NCBI GenBank assembly: GCA_037179385.1
Contig: CM074185.1
Location: 50,905,000-50,968,999, forward strand
Source: Holothuria scabra
Lineage: Eukaryota; Echinodermata; Holothuroidea; Aspidochirotida; Holothuriidae
Direction of reading: 5' to 3'
DNA: 64,000 nucleotides
This document shows positions 1-19,709 of this stretch, in pieces (position 1 is the first letter of the stretch; each line of letters begins with the position of its first letter). A model generated the notes under the pieces. That model was not told where the DNA came from, did no database searches, and was given only the letters and a program-made list of their open reading frames with translations. The translations under genes were made by a program, and so were the position numbers.

Positions 1-537
1 GAATGGAAAATATTACTTTTGAAGTTGACTTAACCTGCCTTTAAATATCCTTTTCCAGCGCCGACGATGTTTTTTTACGAATTTAACACCAAAGGGAAAT
101 TTTTGATCACAGTTTAAGCCCCTCTTGCTGAGGGGGTAATGTGTTTGACTTTAAAATTTGAAAGTGGTCGGTAAGGACTTGAGGTATCAAAGAGAAATTA
201 AATTTAAGGTGTTTAATTAAGCACTTTCTGTCTGATATCCTGACGAGATGGCTGACAAGGTGAGTAGGTGACAATTCATTCGTTACAATTTCAACGTACC
301 ACGATCTGACGACAGTTACCAAGAAGATTTTAAATAGAAAAATTGAAACTTTTCTTTACCTTCAATTCACCAGGAAAAATCACTCTCTCAAAGATAACAT
401 GCGACCGGTGTAGAGAAAAATATGTCCCCTTTTGAAAATGCCGTCTTCTCCACAGTACTTCCACTTTTGAGAGTCATTACTTTCAAACAGTAAGTAAGAA
501 CGCTTTCTGACGTTTTACAATATTTACAGAGAGACCA

Positions 538-647
538 GGGGCCCGTTCCACAAAGAGTTACGCACGATCTTAAGTATGATTTACTGTTGGCTTAAGTATG
601 GTGACTCAAACTTAAGATTGTGCGTAACTCTTTGTGGAACGGCCCCC
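538..647. mobile_element. Short foldback MITE
   Basis: About 110 bp that is almost entirely an inverted repeat: GTTCCACAAAGAGTTACGCA (545-564) pairs with its complement at 621-640, continuing through the ATCTTAAGT-like part, with GGGGCCC/GGCCCCC tips. The arms are about 38-45 bp around a short loop. No coding capacity and no obvious target duplication. Confidence 0.85.
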
Positions 648-822
648 AGATGCACGAAGTTTCCTTAATCATTGCGGAATTCCAGATAAATGATAGAACT
701 CACTTATTGAAGTACCATTATAATAGACCAGATCACGTGTGGACAGGTGGGGGGAGGGGGTGGAGTACGTTCCCTGAATGGAATCATGATCAAAGTCAAC
801 GTCTTATTTATCAGTCTATGCT

Positions 823-1215
823 GGTCGCACGGACTTCCTATACATGGACAGAGCATACTGTACGGTGCATTGTCTCTACCGTACGTGTGAGAAAAAGCGC
901 ATCAAGATGGCGGTCTGCTATGGTTTTGTGTGAAAGTTTGGACTTTCTCAAGTACATCCCCACATTTTGCAAGGAAGTTGAAATATTTCTTAAATATGGC
1001 AAAGTAAGGTCAAAATCACTTCATGCATTGCAGGAATATGATATTGTTTCCCATTCAGGGTAAATTTTTTGTTTAAAATATTACAGAGTCGTAGTCAAAT
1101 CAGACAATTTATAGCTTCACGGCGGCCATCTTGGTGCGCTTTTTTGTCCCAGCCGGTGGCGACCATCTACGGACAGGACGTATACGTTACATGCTGTGTC
1201 CATGTATATAAGGCT
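823..1215 (+). repeat. Dispersed inverted-repeat element, family A copy 1
   Basis: Matches, in inverse orientation, the sequence at about 61265-61660 plus its continuation after an insertion. Shared blocks include CACGGACTTCCTATACATG, GCGCACCAAGATGG-type (minus) and the GAATATGATATTGTTTCCCA block. The two tips resemble each other inverted (TATACATGGACA...TGTCCATGTATA), so it is probably a MITE. The 147-codon open frame at 620-1063 lies across this repeat and the neighbouring MITE and is not a gene. Confidence 0.7.
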
Positions 1216-1429
1216 GTGGCTGGTCGTTACAACTCAGCAGCATGACCCTTAATACTAGTCAGACTAATAACCAAGGAAAGGGGAGGAGTAACTCCCCTTC
1301 CAAAACTTTCTTCTTCCGGGAGTTTGAACGTTATCGTTGATTTGAAGGTCAAAAGGTCAAATCTTCTAACCCCAGGTAGTTCCGATTTTAAAATCATCCT
1401 CACCTAACAACATCATTTAAAAAGGCCTG

Positions 1430-2160
1430 CAGCTCTGTGCTAGATTAACTGGAGTATGTGGCCGATTCGCATCTTGGACCTAAATTCCTAAACACCATGA
1501 AGCAAACACAAGAATAGTTTCGTAATAACTCAATACAACAACAATTTTAGAACATTATGCAGGTTTTCATAATGTGGTCCATAGGGTCCGCATAACCAGG
1601 CCCAACAATTCAGGAATACTATTGGCGAATCATTGCTATCGCCTCACATTAGTTCGAGGAAAATTTTAACCCTATGGTATATTTCACAAATGGACCCTAA
1701 GGTCCATGTTGGACCTTGGCCCCGAAGTCCTGAAGACTCACGAATAACTACTGTTTAAACCATAGTATTGTAAAAGAGAGAACCTGCATAAAGTGATTTT
1801 TCAGAATTTCAAAGAAAGGGCCATAGGGCCCACCCGGGCCTTTGCACTGAAAACCATAAAAAGATCGAGAACAAAACACAATTATACACGGAATCAAAAA
1901 CAGTTTAAATCTAACTAGAAAAAGGACTAACCATTGTGCAATATTTCACGAAATGAACCCTGGGGTAGATCTTTTCAGGACCATAGCCCAAGGTAAAGTA
2001 AAACCTCAAGGTGCCTCTGATCAACCTAATGATAAGCCATTACCCCAATGCAAATAAAAAAAAAAAGAATTTTTAGCAGGATCTTGCAAAAAATCATGAA
2101 ATGCGCCTAAGGGGTCCATGGCTCATGGGACATTGGACTACAGATTTTTGAAAGGCTCCA
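1430..2160. repeat. Degenerate tandem repeat, period about 120 bp
   Basis: Five to six diverged units, each with a palindromic GGNCC core (TGGTCCATAGGGTCC at 1573, TGGACCCTAAGGTCC at 1691, GGGCCATAGGGCCC at about 1818, and weaker ones near 1954 and 2104) and a spaced GAAGTCCTGAAGAC / CAATTCAGGAATAC block. Units are old and indel-rich. Confidence 0.55.
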
Positions 2161-3767
2161 AATGGCACACAGTCCCCAAATTATTGTGTGTCAAGTTTCT
2201 GAAAATAGATGAAGCAACCATGTAGCATCCATGGAGCATGCAGTGCCGTCGGAAGGTATTTTCGATTGGGGGGGGGGGGGCTGACTCGTAGGACGTAAAT
2301 TTCAGTCTCCTCGGACAACTTTTCCGGTGAGCGTGGGACACGATTTCCATGTAAACCTTGCTGGCCGGACCCATTTTCCAAGAGGCATGATTTCCGTTTA
2401 CACCGGCAGCAGTTTCTCTGCTCATAATTGCCCAAACAATGCCACAATTGACCAATTTTTGTTCCACTGATGGAATTATCTTCGTATACACTTTGGTGTT
2501 ATAACTACAAAAGACCTCATCTCGTTTGGTAAAATACCAAACATATTTCCCAAATCGTCGGGTTAATCCATAGTTGCAATAGAACTACTTTTAAGTCAAT
2601 AACTTTTAAATATTTATTCCACACTTCCCTTTTCCACCCAATTCGTACACTAGAAAATGTTTTCTTTGTTTAGTACCTTTAAATATCATACATTCCGGTT
2701 ACTAAGTTTGTATGGTACATATCAGGACCCGGATCTAAAAATTCTTTCTAAGAGCTGTGAAATCTGACAATCTTACGCTTTTCCAGGAAACAGGAGTTCC
2801 TTCCGGAATTAGGCAGATAAATTGACTGCACCGGTGATGACCGATTTTCAAATCTTTGATACAAAACCATTACAATACATCCATTATTCTTCAGAACTAC
2901 AAATTATCAGGTTACAAACAGAGGACGGAGATCAGGGCTGTCGCGACAGGGGTGTGTGGGGGTGTCCCCAGCCCCCCTTCAAAAAAATTTTCACAGCGAC
3001 GATAGTTGAAAAACCTGAAATTCCAGTCTGAATGTTTTCATTTAATGTTTTTTCTAATCTAGGGCGTTTTTCCGACTAGGCCTATATAGATCTAGTTTAT
3101 CAAGTGCCGTAGACGTTTTTCATCCAAATTGACATCAAAGAATCCCATTTTCACAAATCCTTCATAAATTGCCCAAATTTTCTCACGCCCCATCCGCTTC
3201 AACTTCATCGATGCGGTGATTACATCTCAATTACACATCAGTCCTATAAGGGTTGATTGTTCGGGTGCGTAACCCTCCCTCTCGAATTCCAGTTTTCCGT
3301 CAAAGGCATTTAAGCTATACATTTCTGTACAAATATGGTGAGATGGGGTCAGATCGAAGGGGCTTTTCGACCAAAAATCAAATTTTCACGAGGTTTTCTC
3401 ACAAATGGTTATCAAATAAGCGAAATTTTCCCTGGCTCCGCGCACCCCGGATACTTTGAAGAGGTTTTAAGCTCAACTTCTATCCAATTGTTTCGCGTGC
3501 TTCCGACCTTACTCAATGTTGTCATATCCCTCCATAGGCCCCTATGTTGGTCGACTGACATACTTTAAGTCTGTTACGTAAGTCTGTCTGGGTGTTTAGA
3601 TACACGGAATATGAGTTCTCAAGCACTAGCGTACCTGGGGAAGGCAATTTTAGTTCCTTAAAATGTGTTAAATATTTAACACAAATTTAAACTTAAAGGT
3701 AGCTTATATGGAATGAATTATATATGAAGACAAAAAAATTCAATAGAGAGGGCCAAAACTCCTCCCA
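2161..3767. other. Intergenic stretch, no gene recognised
   Basis: Contains a G-homopolymer (about 2269-2280) and short open frames without recognisable motifs. I see no repeat structure here that I can support. Confidence 0.6.
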
Positions 3768-3771
3768 TTAA

Positions 3772-4069
3772 AGGCAGCCATTCGTCACCCCAAACTACAG
3801 TTTCAGTATGCATATATCAAAACTCTCAATTGGTACAGCTCTTTGATTGGCATCACATTCAAACAATGCATCATAGCTAAATTACACAGCATGGGCACTG
3901 AGAGTGTCTTGATTACACTTTATGGACTTATATGGCCACTGGGACAAGCCATGAAGCAATAAACTAGGATTGTGTCTGGATAAAGATGAGTTTTAGATAA
4001 ATGTGGGAGGGGCTAGAAGTAAGGAGGTTGGGAGAATTGGAACATGTTTGAGATGATGAAAATATGCCT
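3772..4069. mobile_element. TTAA-MITE, family C copy
   Basis: 298 bp between TTAA sites (3768-3771, 4070-4073), with AGGCAGCCAT... at the left and ...AAATATGCCT at the right. It is inverted relative to the copy at 23569-23865, with shared blocks such as GCAATAAACTAGGATTGTGT. Confidence 0.85.
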
Positions 4070-6099
4070 TTAAACTCTAGACATATGGGGCAGGGAGAAG
4101 ACTGCCTTCCAAATTTTCGCAGAATCTAATTTTCGGGCAAAGGTTTAAAAACATATGGCAACCACTTACGTCTTGAATAATCTGGCATGCTTTTAATAAC
4201 TTAACACTGTTAAGCGTATCTGACTTCTTTCCAGAATTTGCTCGAAAATAAAAAAGCATCGCAGGCAATGTGAAATTTTCATGGAAAAAACTTGGCCGCA
4301 CATTCTGACAGTCTAAAAACATGAATTATACTTAACTCAGTTTCACTTTGTTCTTTGGACATGATTTTTGCTCTACATGATATCGTGCGGGCGGAAGCTA
4401 CAAAACGTGGGTTAATTCTAACCTAGAAGGTGTTACAACTGCTTGGTTTAAGATAACATATGCAGACAGGAGAGTACCCAGGACTAGGAAGTGCCCAAAG
4501 TTTTGGCCAAAAAATTGACGACTTATCAGGTAATTTTCCGATGGTATTGCAATTTGTTCATTTCTTGTAGGAGTGAAAATTTGCAAGCAAAAGTTCAAAG
4601 TAACGACTGCTTAGAGTTGACACCTACCTGGAGTCTGGAAAATGCTGTTTCGGGAATTCTGAGAGGGTGCAATTTTCCATTTTTTGTACAATCTGCGCCA
4701 ACTAACGTGGCGCTCCGCTTAGATTTTTAAGACAAATGATTGCATATTTTTGGCAGAGAATTCTCTGCCCACAACCTGCAGCGTAGCTCACTGTCGATGT
4801 TCTTGACTTTGTTGACGTGAAAATACAATAAGAAAATTATTAGCAATCATTCTCTAGACCACCTCACCTACACGTATCCTTTTATCGTCAAAGCCAATCG
4901 TTCATTGTAATCCCATTCCTTGAAAAAAGTAAAGGTAGATTTTTCTGTTTGTGAAAGGGTTATTATAAGAATAACAGCTATGAAATGAAAAGATGGCTAA
5001 GGGTCTCCTGATTATATTTTCGTTCATCAAACTAGTTTTCATCTTCATTTCAAGCTGCCATCAATATTTTTTAACATGCCATGTAACCTTTCAGCAAAGG
5101 GGGAAGGGGCTTAAAAAAGCCCAGAATATGCCATTTCCAACTATCAAAAATTTGTGATCATTTAAAATTTAATGTATGCTCTGCGCCAACTGATAGTGGC
5201 ACTTTGCTTAGATAGTCGTCAGTCTCATCCTCTTAAGACTTACCCTCCATGATTCAGACCTGTTGTGTCTCATGCTAATTTATTCCACCCCAGCTAAAAT
5301 GCCTGTGTAGGCCTTGCTTATACAAGCTTGGAAAATGCCATATTTGGCTACCTGATGGGTCTCAGATTTTCACAATTATCTGTAGGCTACACTCCGCACC
5401 AATGATGGTGGTGCTCCACTTACATAGTCTTCAGCCTCGTCTTGTAAAACTAATCCCACCAGGCTTTGTGCATTCATACTGTCCGAAACTGGCCTGGTGA
5501 CTCCTCCATTCAGTTGGCCTGCTGAGCAGACTATGTGGTAGCCGAAAGATGGGGTTCTCTCAAAATCATAACACACCTTGGTATCTATACAGTATACCGA
5601 AGGTATGCAATGTAACTTAGATGGAAACGTTGACTGCTCAGCAGTGAAGCCGTTGAAAGACTCATATGGAATTATTTATAGTAGCGAAAACAGGATTTTT
5701 GAATGAAGTAGAATCTAATAAAATGCAAAAACAGTAGTCTGCTTACAGCAGGCTACCATTCAGCTGGAAGAATGTCATGCCAGTCAGAATTGTGGACTGT
5801 GACACTCCTAAACATGAGACCCTAGTGATGGCCCTGGTTGTGCTTCTCCATAACCACACACATATTCTAACGAACGGGACGATAAATTATGTGACTATAT
5901 TTCCGTCGTTACAGATTATATTAGGTAGACCAACAAGACTACAAATGTGGGTAGTGCTTGAAAGCTTGGGCATTCAGTGATTTGAAAACTTGTAAAACAA
6001 AACACAAGTATCGGCCAGCAACATCATTAAACTGTTAGAGGTTAATCTAACAGGACATATGTACAGTCATACAGTTTAAATATCTGGACATAAATCTTA
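4070..6099. other. Intergenic stretch with family H repeat fragments
   Basis: Three copies of the family H motif, CTSYGCRCCAAC-TGATGGTGG-CTCCGCTTAGATAGTC-like, lie at about 4690-4725, 5175-5215 and 5390-5435. Two are preceded at a distance by an AAAATGCCATTT block. No gene recognised. Confidence 0.6.
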
Positions 6100-6107
6100 T
6101 TTAGCAG

Positions 6108-6291
6108 GGGAACAGATTCTATTGCCTCCTTTAAACTGTTGTTTAGCAAGTTCATTAAACGTGAACTTGACAAAATTGATATTGATTTATATAAAGAAAT
6201 GAGCACACAAAAAGTGAGTCTCCAGTTGCAGGTCATTTTGAATTTGGTATTAGCTTCCCAACTACATCTGAAAAGTTTCAGATATTTGTTG
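6108..6291 (+). other. Possible unassigned coding exon
   Basis: After an acceptor-like TTATTTAGCAG (ending at 6107) a plus-strand frame stays open for about 60 codons with a lysine/leucine-rich, non-low-complexity reading (KFIKRELDKIDIDLYKEMST) and ends at a TAA. I do not recognise the product. It may be a chance frame in AT-rich DNA; no matching neighbour exon was found. Confidence 0.2.
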
Positions 6292-7410
6292 CCTTTTTAA
6301 GGCAAAATATTTCAAAATCAAGGGCCTACATTGGTGAAACTCTAGGAAAACAGCAGTGCAGTACAGAGGAAAAGTTAACCATACTGATTTATGAGCAACC
6401 TTACTGTATTAGAGATTGCAATTTGAAGGGTGCAAAGTGTGCGGAAAAGTTTGCTTTTTTAAACAAATAATTACAAATATGGAGCCTTTAGTTTATTCCT
6501 TGACTGTCACCAGAATATGGGACAATAAAAAGGTCTCTCAGTTGAAAAGAAATGTTCCTTATTGTTTTAGGTACTGTTCAATGAAAATTCTTTTCTACAT
6601 CTTTTTTTTTTTGGTTTTTTTTGGGGGGGAGGGAGTGAGGTTGTTCTGTGTCTTCATACTTTCAAATCAGAAGGATTGCCACAAGATACTGATTTATTTT
6701 TTGATATTCCAGAAATTGGTTCCTTTCACCCAGGCCAAATTCACTGTAATAAGTCACCATGATTTCACACAAAAATTATGTGTGGTGTATATACACTTCA
6801 GAACGTTTTGTGTACAAATATTGCAGTTTAACATTTTCATCATTATTTAATTCCCCTGAAAATCTACTTTGTTAAATTCTGCAAATATACCATGAGGCAT
6901 TTCACTTCTGTTTACCCTAAAACCAATCACTTTGAATGGTCCATAATGATTACTTGCATGTTGGTTCCATTAACGTGCATCAAATCTTTTTTTAAAATTG
7001 TCAAGAAACAAAAGACAAAAAAAAAGTTGTTTCTTTTTCTGACTTGTGTATTAATCTTCTCATTTTTCAATAGTGCAGAGTATAACAGAAACCAAAAGAT
7101 ATTCTGGTTCAAAAATAAAAACCACAATAGATATGGGATACTGTTGGCATAAGTCCTACTCTGGAGCATTCTCATTGATTATTCAACCCCTCACACAAAT
7201 GGCACTTGTCATGCTGAACAGTATAAATTGTAATGCTTAGCATCCCAAGTGTTCAACCAACAAAAGATAGTCAACTATCCAAAAAAAAACTTTGTTTGAA
7301 AGTGATGTCTTGCATTTAACCAGAATGTCTTCACACCTCATTATACTACACTATTCACCCCTGCCCAATAAAGTTCTTGATTTGGGGGGAATCCAGCAAA
7401 ATACTCCAGC
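6292..7410. other. Intergenic stretch downstream of RPS5
   Basis: AT-rich, with open frames of low complexity (Phe/Ile-rich on one strand) and no recognisable protein. It must include the short RPS5 3' UTR just below 7411, but no AATAAA is visible on the minus strand near the stop. Confidence 0.5.
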
Positions 7411-15256
<7,846 letters not shown>

Positions 15257-15268
15257 GATCGCAAAGAT

Positions 15269-16371
15269 CTAAAAATGGAAAACAGAGCTGAACATCATAC
15301 AAGCAGGAAATGCTCACTAAATTGTCCAAAATTTCACTGTACTAAAGACTCAATTTGCAGATTATCTACTTCAAGTCGGTAGTAAGGATGGATACAGAGA
15401 GAAGGTTCAGGGTTAGGTTGCGTTATTAAGGGTTACAGCCCTAGATTACGACATCCTTATCCTCTGACACCCCTGTGCTACGACACTCCTTTACCATGAA
15501 AAATTGATTTTGGTACATGCAAATTCCAACACCCCTTCGTTCCAACAGCCCTATGTCCTTAAGAATTCTATCATCCCACAACTCTATCATAGAAGAAAAT
15601 ACATGGATATCAGATCATAGTGTAGCATCAGAGTACGGGGCAGTCGTCAGCAGAAGGTGGTTATGAATTTGTGTGTGAAGATTTTCTGTCAAGTAAACCT
15701 TAGTAAACCTTCACTTTGATTGTTTGCAAAATGTGTAAATTCAGGGATCTGGAATGCTTGCAGAGAAACTTCAAAACTCTGGAGCAAATTATTATCAATG
15801 AATTGGAAATTGGCTTGTAATTGTTATATAGGAATATAAAACAAATATAACTTAAAATGGTGATCAAAATGACTTTGATGAAAATTTGTATTGAAAACAC
15901 AACACCCTCTGTTGCTTGACATTATTAGTTTTAAATGTGTAAGGCCTGATTGATTGTATTTAATATGCTCTTTTTTGGAAGTGATTGAGCTGTAATTCTG
16001 TTGTGTAGAAACATACGGATGTTCTTCTACAGTCATCTTCTATTGAAGTCACATGCATTGATCTGCTCAACCTAAATTATTTGTTAAGCTTTTAAGTAGC
16101 TACAGATTACATTGCCGAGTGTCAGAAGCCCCAGAGATCTGCTACATGCAACAGACTGTTTTTTTTTCCTCCTTTTAAAAAACTCCTAGACCACTGGAAA
16201 TGACATTTTCAGACTTGTTTGAATTGGTTTTTTTCCTGTTTTTAATATTTAAACATCCTATCACCCCTGTAAATAGTTTGTTAGTTAGAGTTTTACCCAG
16301 TTTCCAACCAATTGGTTCAAGTCAACCATCCATGGTCTTTTTTCCACTTATCTCTTACTGGCTTATTTTCT
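15269..16371. other. Stretch upstream of the RPS5 coding exons
   Basis: Likely the 5' intron, or beyond it the promoter, of RPS5. The non-coding first exon with its 5'-TOP tract was not found. A short region (15395-15600) has loosely repeated ACGACA-TCC / ACACCCCT / AACAGCCCT blocks. No other gene seen. Confidence 0.5.
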
Positions 16372-16387
16372 CTATTTCATAGCTATG

Positions 16388-16515
16388 CTGAGCACCAAGC
16401 ACAATGACAGTACAGTATGTTCCATTTTTAAAGTCTTTAGGATGACCGGGCCAGGACTTGAACTCCCTGTCTGCAAAGCAGATTCTCTAACCACTTGACC
16501 ATGCAGCTGGTCCCC
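16388..16515 (-). mobile_element. tRNA-derived SINE fragment (SINE-TAAC family)
   Basis: Read on the minus strand it has the tRNA-like head: TGGTTAGAGAATC (A-box region), GGGAGTTCAAGTCC (B box), then the family body AAGACTTTAAAAATGGAAC...TGTCATTGTGCTTGGTGCTCA. It is truncated before the TAAC-repeat tail. Confidence 0.8.
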
Positions 16516-16520
16516 CTGTA

Positions 16521-17719
16521 AAGAGATCACGTCACTTAAATATGTAGTTCTAGTAAAGTTAAGTGTGCCTCCCTGCCTTTTTGGCAACTTGCACTGCCTT
16601 TGAAAAGACTTAAAGATGAGAGATTACTCCACCAGAAGCATAACCCTGGCCCCACCCATGGATATTCTAACATTGTGTGTGCATGCAACATGTTCAGTCC
16701 ATGCTAAGATGGTAAGGATTTATTCACATTCCCTGAGATACCCAATTGCAAGGTTTTTCATGTAAACCTCAAGGTTTGCTAATTTGGAGGTTGGTGGGTC
16801 TGGTTCAAGCCCCAGTGCAGGATGTAGTCAGAGATAGGCTATATAGCCATTTTGTTTTACCAAATTATTTGGAGAGCTTGTTGGAAATGTAAATCTAGTT
16901 TTCTTCCTTTTTTGTTTCCAAGCTTATTTGGTGAAAGTTTATTTAAGAAATGTGTACTAGTTTTATTTATTTTAAGGTGTAGACCTAGGTAAAATTTAGA
17001 CATATTCCAGTGAGTATAAAATCAGATACAGCTTTAGGCTAATGGACTGTGTTGGCTTCATGCATGGGTGGAAAGCAAGTGGGAAGCTGGGAGGCTCCAT
17101 CCCAAGACATTTTAACTACTGGAGGAAAATTCCTCATTTCTGTACACAAAAATATAGGGAGAATTGTATCAGAGATATATTGTGCATGTGTGGTACAACC
17201 TTATTTGGGAGAATAGTGTATTATGTGTATGGAGTGTTGTATACTAGGCAAAGGATGTAACTGACTGCTTATTTTCCAGGAAAATATGAAGGGCAGAGAC
17301 TAGTGTAATCCAGCTACCGAAGGCCTAGGGATGGTTGTACCAGCAATTCCTTCACAAATACTGTGTTGTGTGCTCCCTGGCTAGTGTTGGTCAATATTCA
17401 CTTTTTACCTCCACGATAACAAGATTTGGGGAAATTATGGGTTTGGTTTATTCAATGTTTCATGCAAAAAAATGGTAAAGGAAGATTAATTTTGGTGATC
17501 ACTTCCCCTCTATCATAATGAACAGATCCTTTTCTTCTTTCTGATGATATAGGCCTAGGGTAAAGTACAGTATCCAAAAAATACATAGTATTCCTGAATT
17601 TAGGGGACGTTCAGCTTTACTGTGTTTCCATAGTATCTGCTAATCGTATTATTTTTATCAATGTGATACTGGTTACACAAAAAAATTGAGCAATATGAAG
17701 TATTTAGAGGAGATACAAG
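16521..17719. other. Intergenic stretch
   Basis: No gene. A repeat with the block GTGGGAAGCTGGGAGGCT (about 17050-17150) has a relative near 11265-11400 (GGGAAGCAGGGAAGCT). A SINE-like GGTTCAAGCCCC segment lies at about 16802. Confidence 0.45.
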
Positions 17720-18913
17720 TAGGGTTGGGTGATACTATGAAAATATTGGTACCAGTATTGTCAAACGCACAGAACCGGTAATGAGGCAGTACTCTAGGGT
17801 AGGGAAGTCGGGTGGGAAGGAACCTAAGCCACACATGGCCCCCATGTTATCCTGCACATTAATGCATCTGGGCGTTTGATTGGATTAATTACCGTGCAGG
17901 AACCTCTGCTCTGACTTTATTTACAACATTGCTTTACAGTCATGCCCATTCGTAATTAATACGGCGATATCCCATCTCAACCTTTACAGTAACCAAAATA
18001 TATCCATCCATCTCTACTTCGACCAATTAACTTCACCTTAACTTTTGAAAATGTTCACCTAGCTAAATCAACATGTCTATTCCCGCCCAGAAGCAAACAC
18101 TGCATTGTTCCATGCATTGGCTTCTACCATGGAATTACTACCTCTGTGGCACAAATAACTTTGCAGGTTGTTTTCAGGATTCCTGGAAAACTTCCGGTGT
18201 CTTACACATATGCCAGATTGAATAGCAGATTATGTACATTGTAACATGCAGCTGTGTTATGTACGGTTGGATGCTTATTGTGCATGCATTTCAGGCATGC
18301 ATAGTTTTGTCTGCCAAAGAAAGATTCAAATCTCTCAATTTACGATTTTCACTGCGCGTAGAGACAACTTCTTGTATTTAGATACAAAGAACAACTACAT
18401 GTGAACGATACAGCAAACGATTGACTGTACAACAGCACTACAAATCTCCCCAAACTTGGAAAGTTGCTTTGGAAGTTGTGCATCTTGAATCTTGAATAAT
18501 ATTGAAAATAGGAACAACCCCTTACATGTAGGGAAGGATGGCTTTAATTTTGGGTTGTCTGTTTCCCCCGGCAATAAAGAACTTGCTGTCTGTGGCTGTG
18601 CGTGCACTGTTAAACAGTGCATACTGTATTTGGTATTGCATGGGCTGATATACCGAGATACTGCGTGGCAGAAAAAGGGATGATCTTATTTCAGTTTTTA
18701 ACTGGGTATAAATGTTTGTGTAAATATTGTAATTATCATACATCTTAACAGTTATTTTTGTCGGCAAATATGAAGAGTACAGGTAATTTTTTCAAGTACC
18801 CATATTTTTTTCAAGAACCGGTACCAGTAACACACCAAATATCTGTAGTATTTTCAGTACTTGTACCTCTAGTACTGGTTTTGATGTCAGTACCAGTATA
18901 CCACCCAACCCTA
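17720..18913. mobile_element. hAT-like non-autonomous element, 1.2 kb
   Basis: The left end TAGGGTTGGGTGATACTATG is matched by an inverted right end, CCACCCAACCCTA (18901-18913). Both continue inward with GGTACCAGTA / TACTGGTACTG-like sequence. Ends of this kind are typical of hAT elements. There is no transposase open frame, and the flanking 8-mers do not match, so the insertion is old or the ends are slightly off. Confidence 0.65.
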
Positions 18914-19037
18914 GAATGGAGATAATTGATTTCACAATCTTCTAATCAACTTAAAATAACAAAGTTGATGGAAATTGAAGGTGCTTGAATACTGGACACT
19001 TATTATGCTTGAGTAACTTGGTATTCAACCACCCCAT

Positions 19038-19284
19038 GACCGCGTGTTTGGTTTAACGGTAAGAGCACAGCCCTTTCACATGGAAGGCAAGCATTCTATT
19101 CCCAGGTTCAGTCCTACCAAAGACACTAAAAATGGGAGCTACTGCCATTGTGTGTGATGCTCCACATAAGCCATGGAGTAGGGAAAGCAAGTCAGTGAGC
19201 CACAACCAGAAAAAACACCGTGGTGGCTCGATTTGAACCAATAGGTTGGTAACTGGGCTGTTAACCTCTAACTAATTAACTAAC
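19038..19284 (+). mobile_element. Full-length tRNA-SINE (SINE-TAAC) with 13-bp target duplication
   Basis: Flanked by the perfect 13-bp duplication TCAACCACCCCAT (19025-19037 and 19285-19297). The head has a tRNA-like A box (GGTTTAACGGTAAGAGCAC) and B box (GGTTCAGTCCTACC, 19104 region). The body AAAATGGGAGCTACTGCCATTGT...GGAGTAGGGAAAGCAA and the end CTCTAACTAATTAACTAAC follow. A long target duplication and a short simple-repeat tail imply mobilisation by a LINE that recognises the tail. Confidence 0.92.
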
Positions 19285-19709
19285 TCAACCACCCCATATT
19301 TAATGTTAGTGACGGGGCTGAAGAATATTTTTCTAATGGTGTTACTGAGAACCAAAGCAAATTAAACTAATATTTTCAAATTGGGAGAGACCTGTGAAGT
19401 AACAAAACTTTATAGAAAGAAGGAACACATGGGGTTTGCAGTATTAAGTGTAAAAAATCTGAACAAATATTTCAATAATCTAATATTTTTGAAAGTGAGG
19501 AAGAAAATGGATAAACACAATCTTAATTTGCTTGGAACTTATTATTATAGCCTACCTAAAATTATGGATATCACATGAAAAAGCACGATTTTAAAATTAT
19601 ACAGCATTTACTATTGTAGCCAAATTCTGGCACAGAAAGATGAATGCTGGGTCATGATACTTGGATGCTGGACCAACTCTGAAGTTTTTTCAAAACTCTA
19701 AAGTGACGC

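Noticed and set aside
620..1063. 147-codon open frame on the plus strand
   Set aside because: It crosses from the small foldback MITE into family A, which recurs inverted at 61.3 kb; no protein motif.
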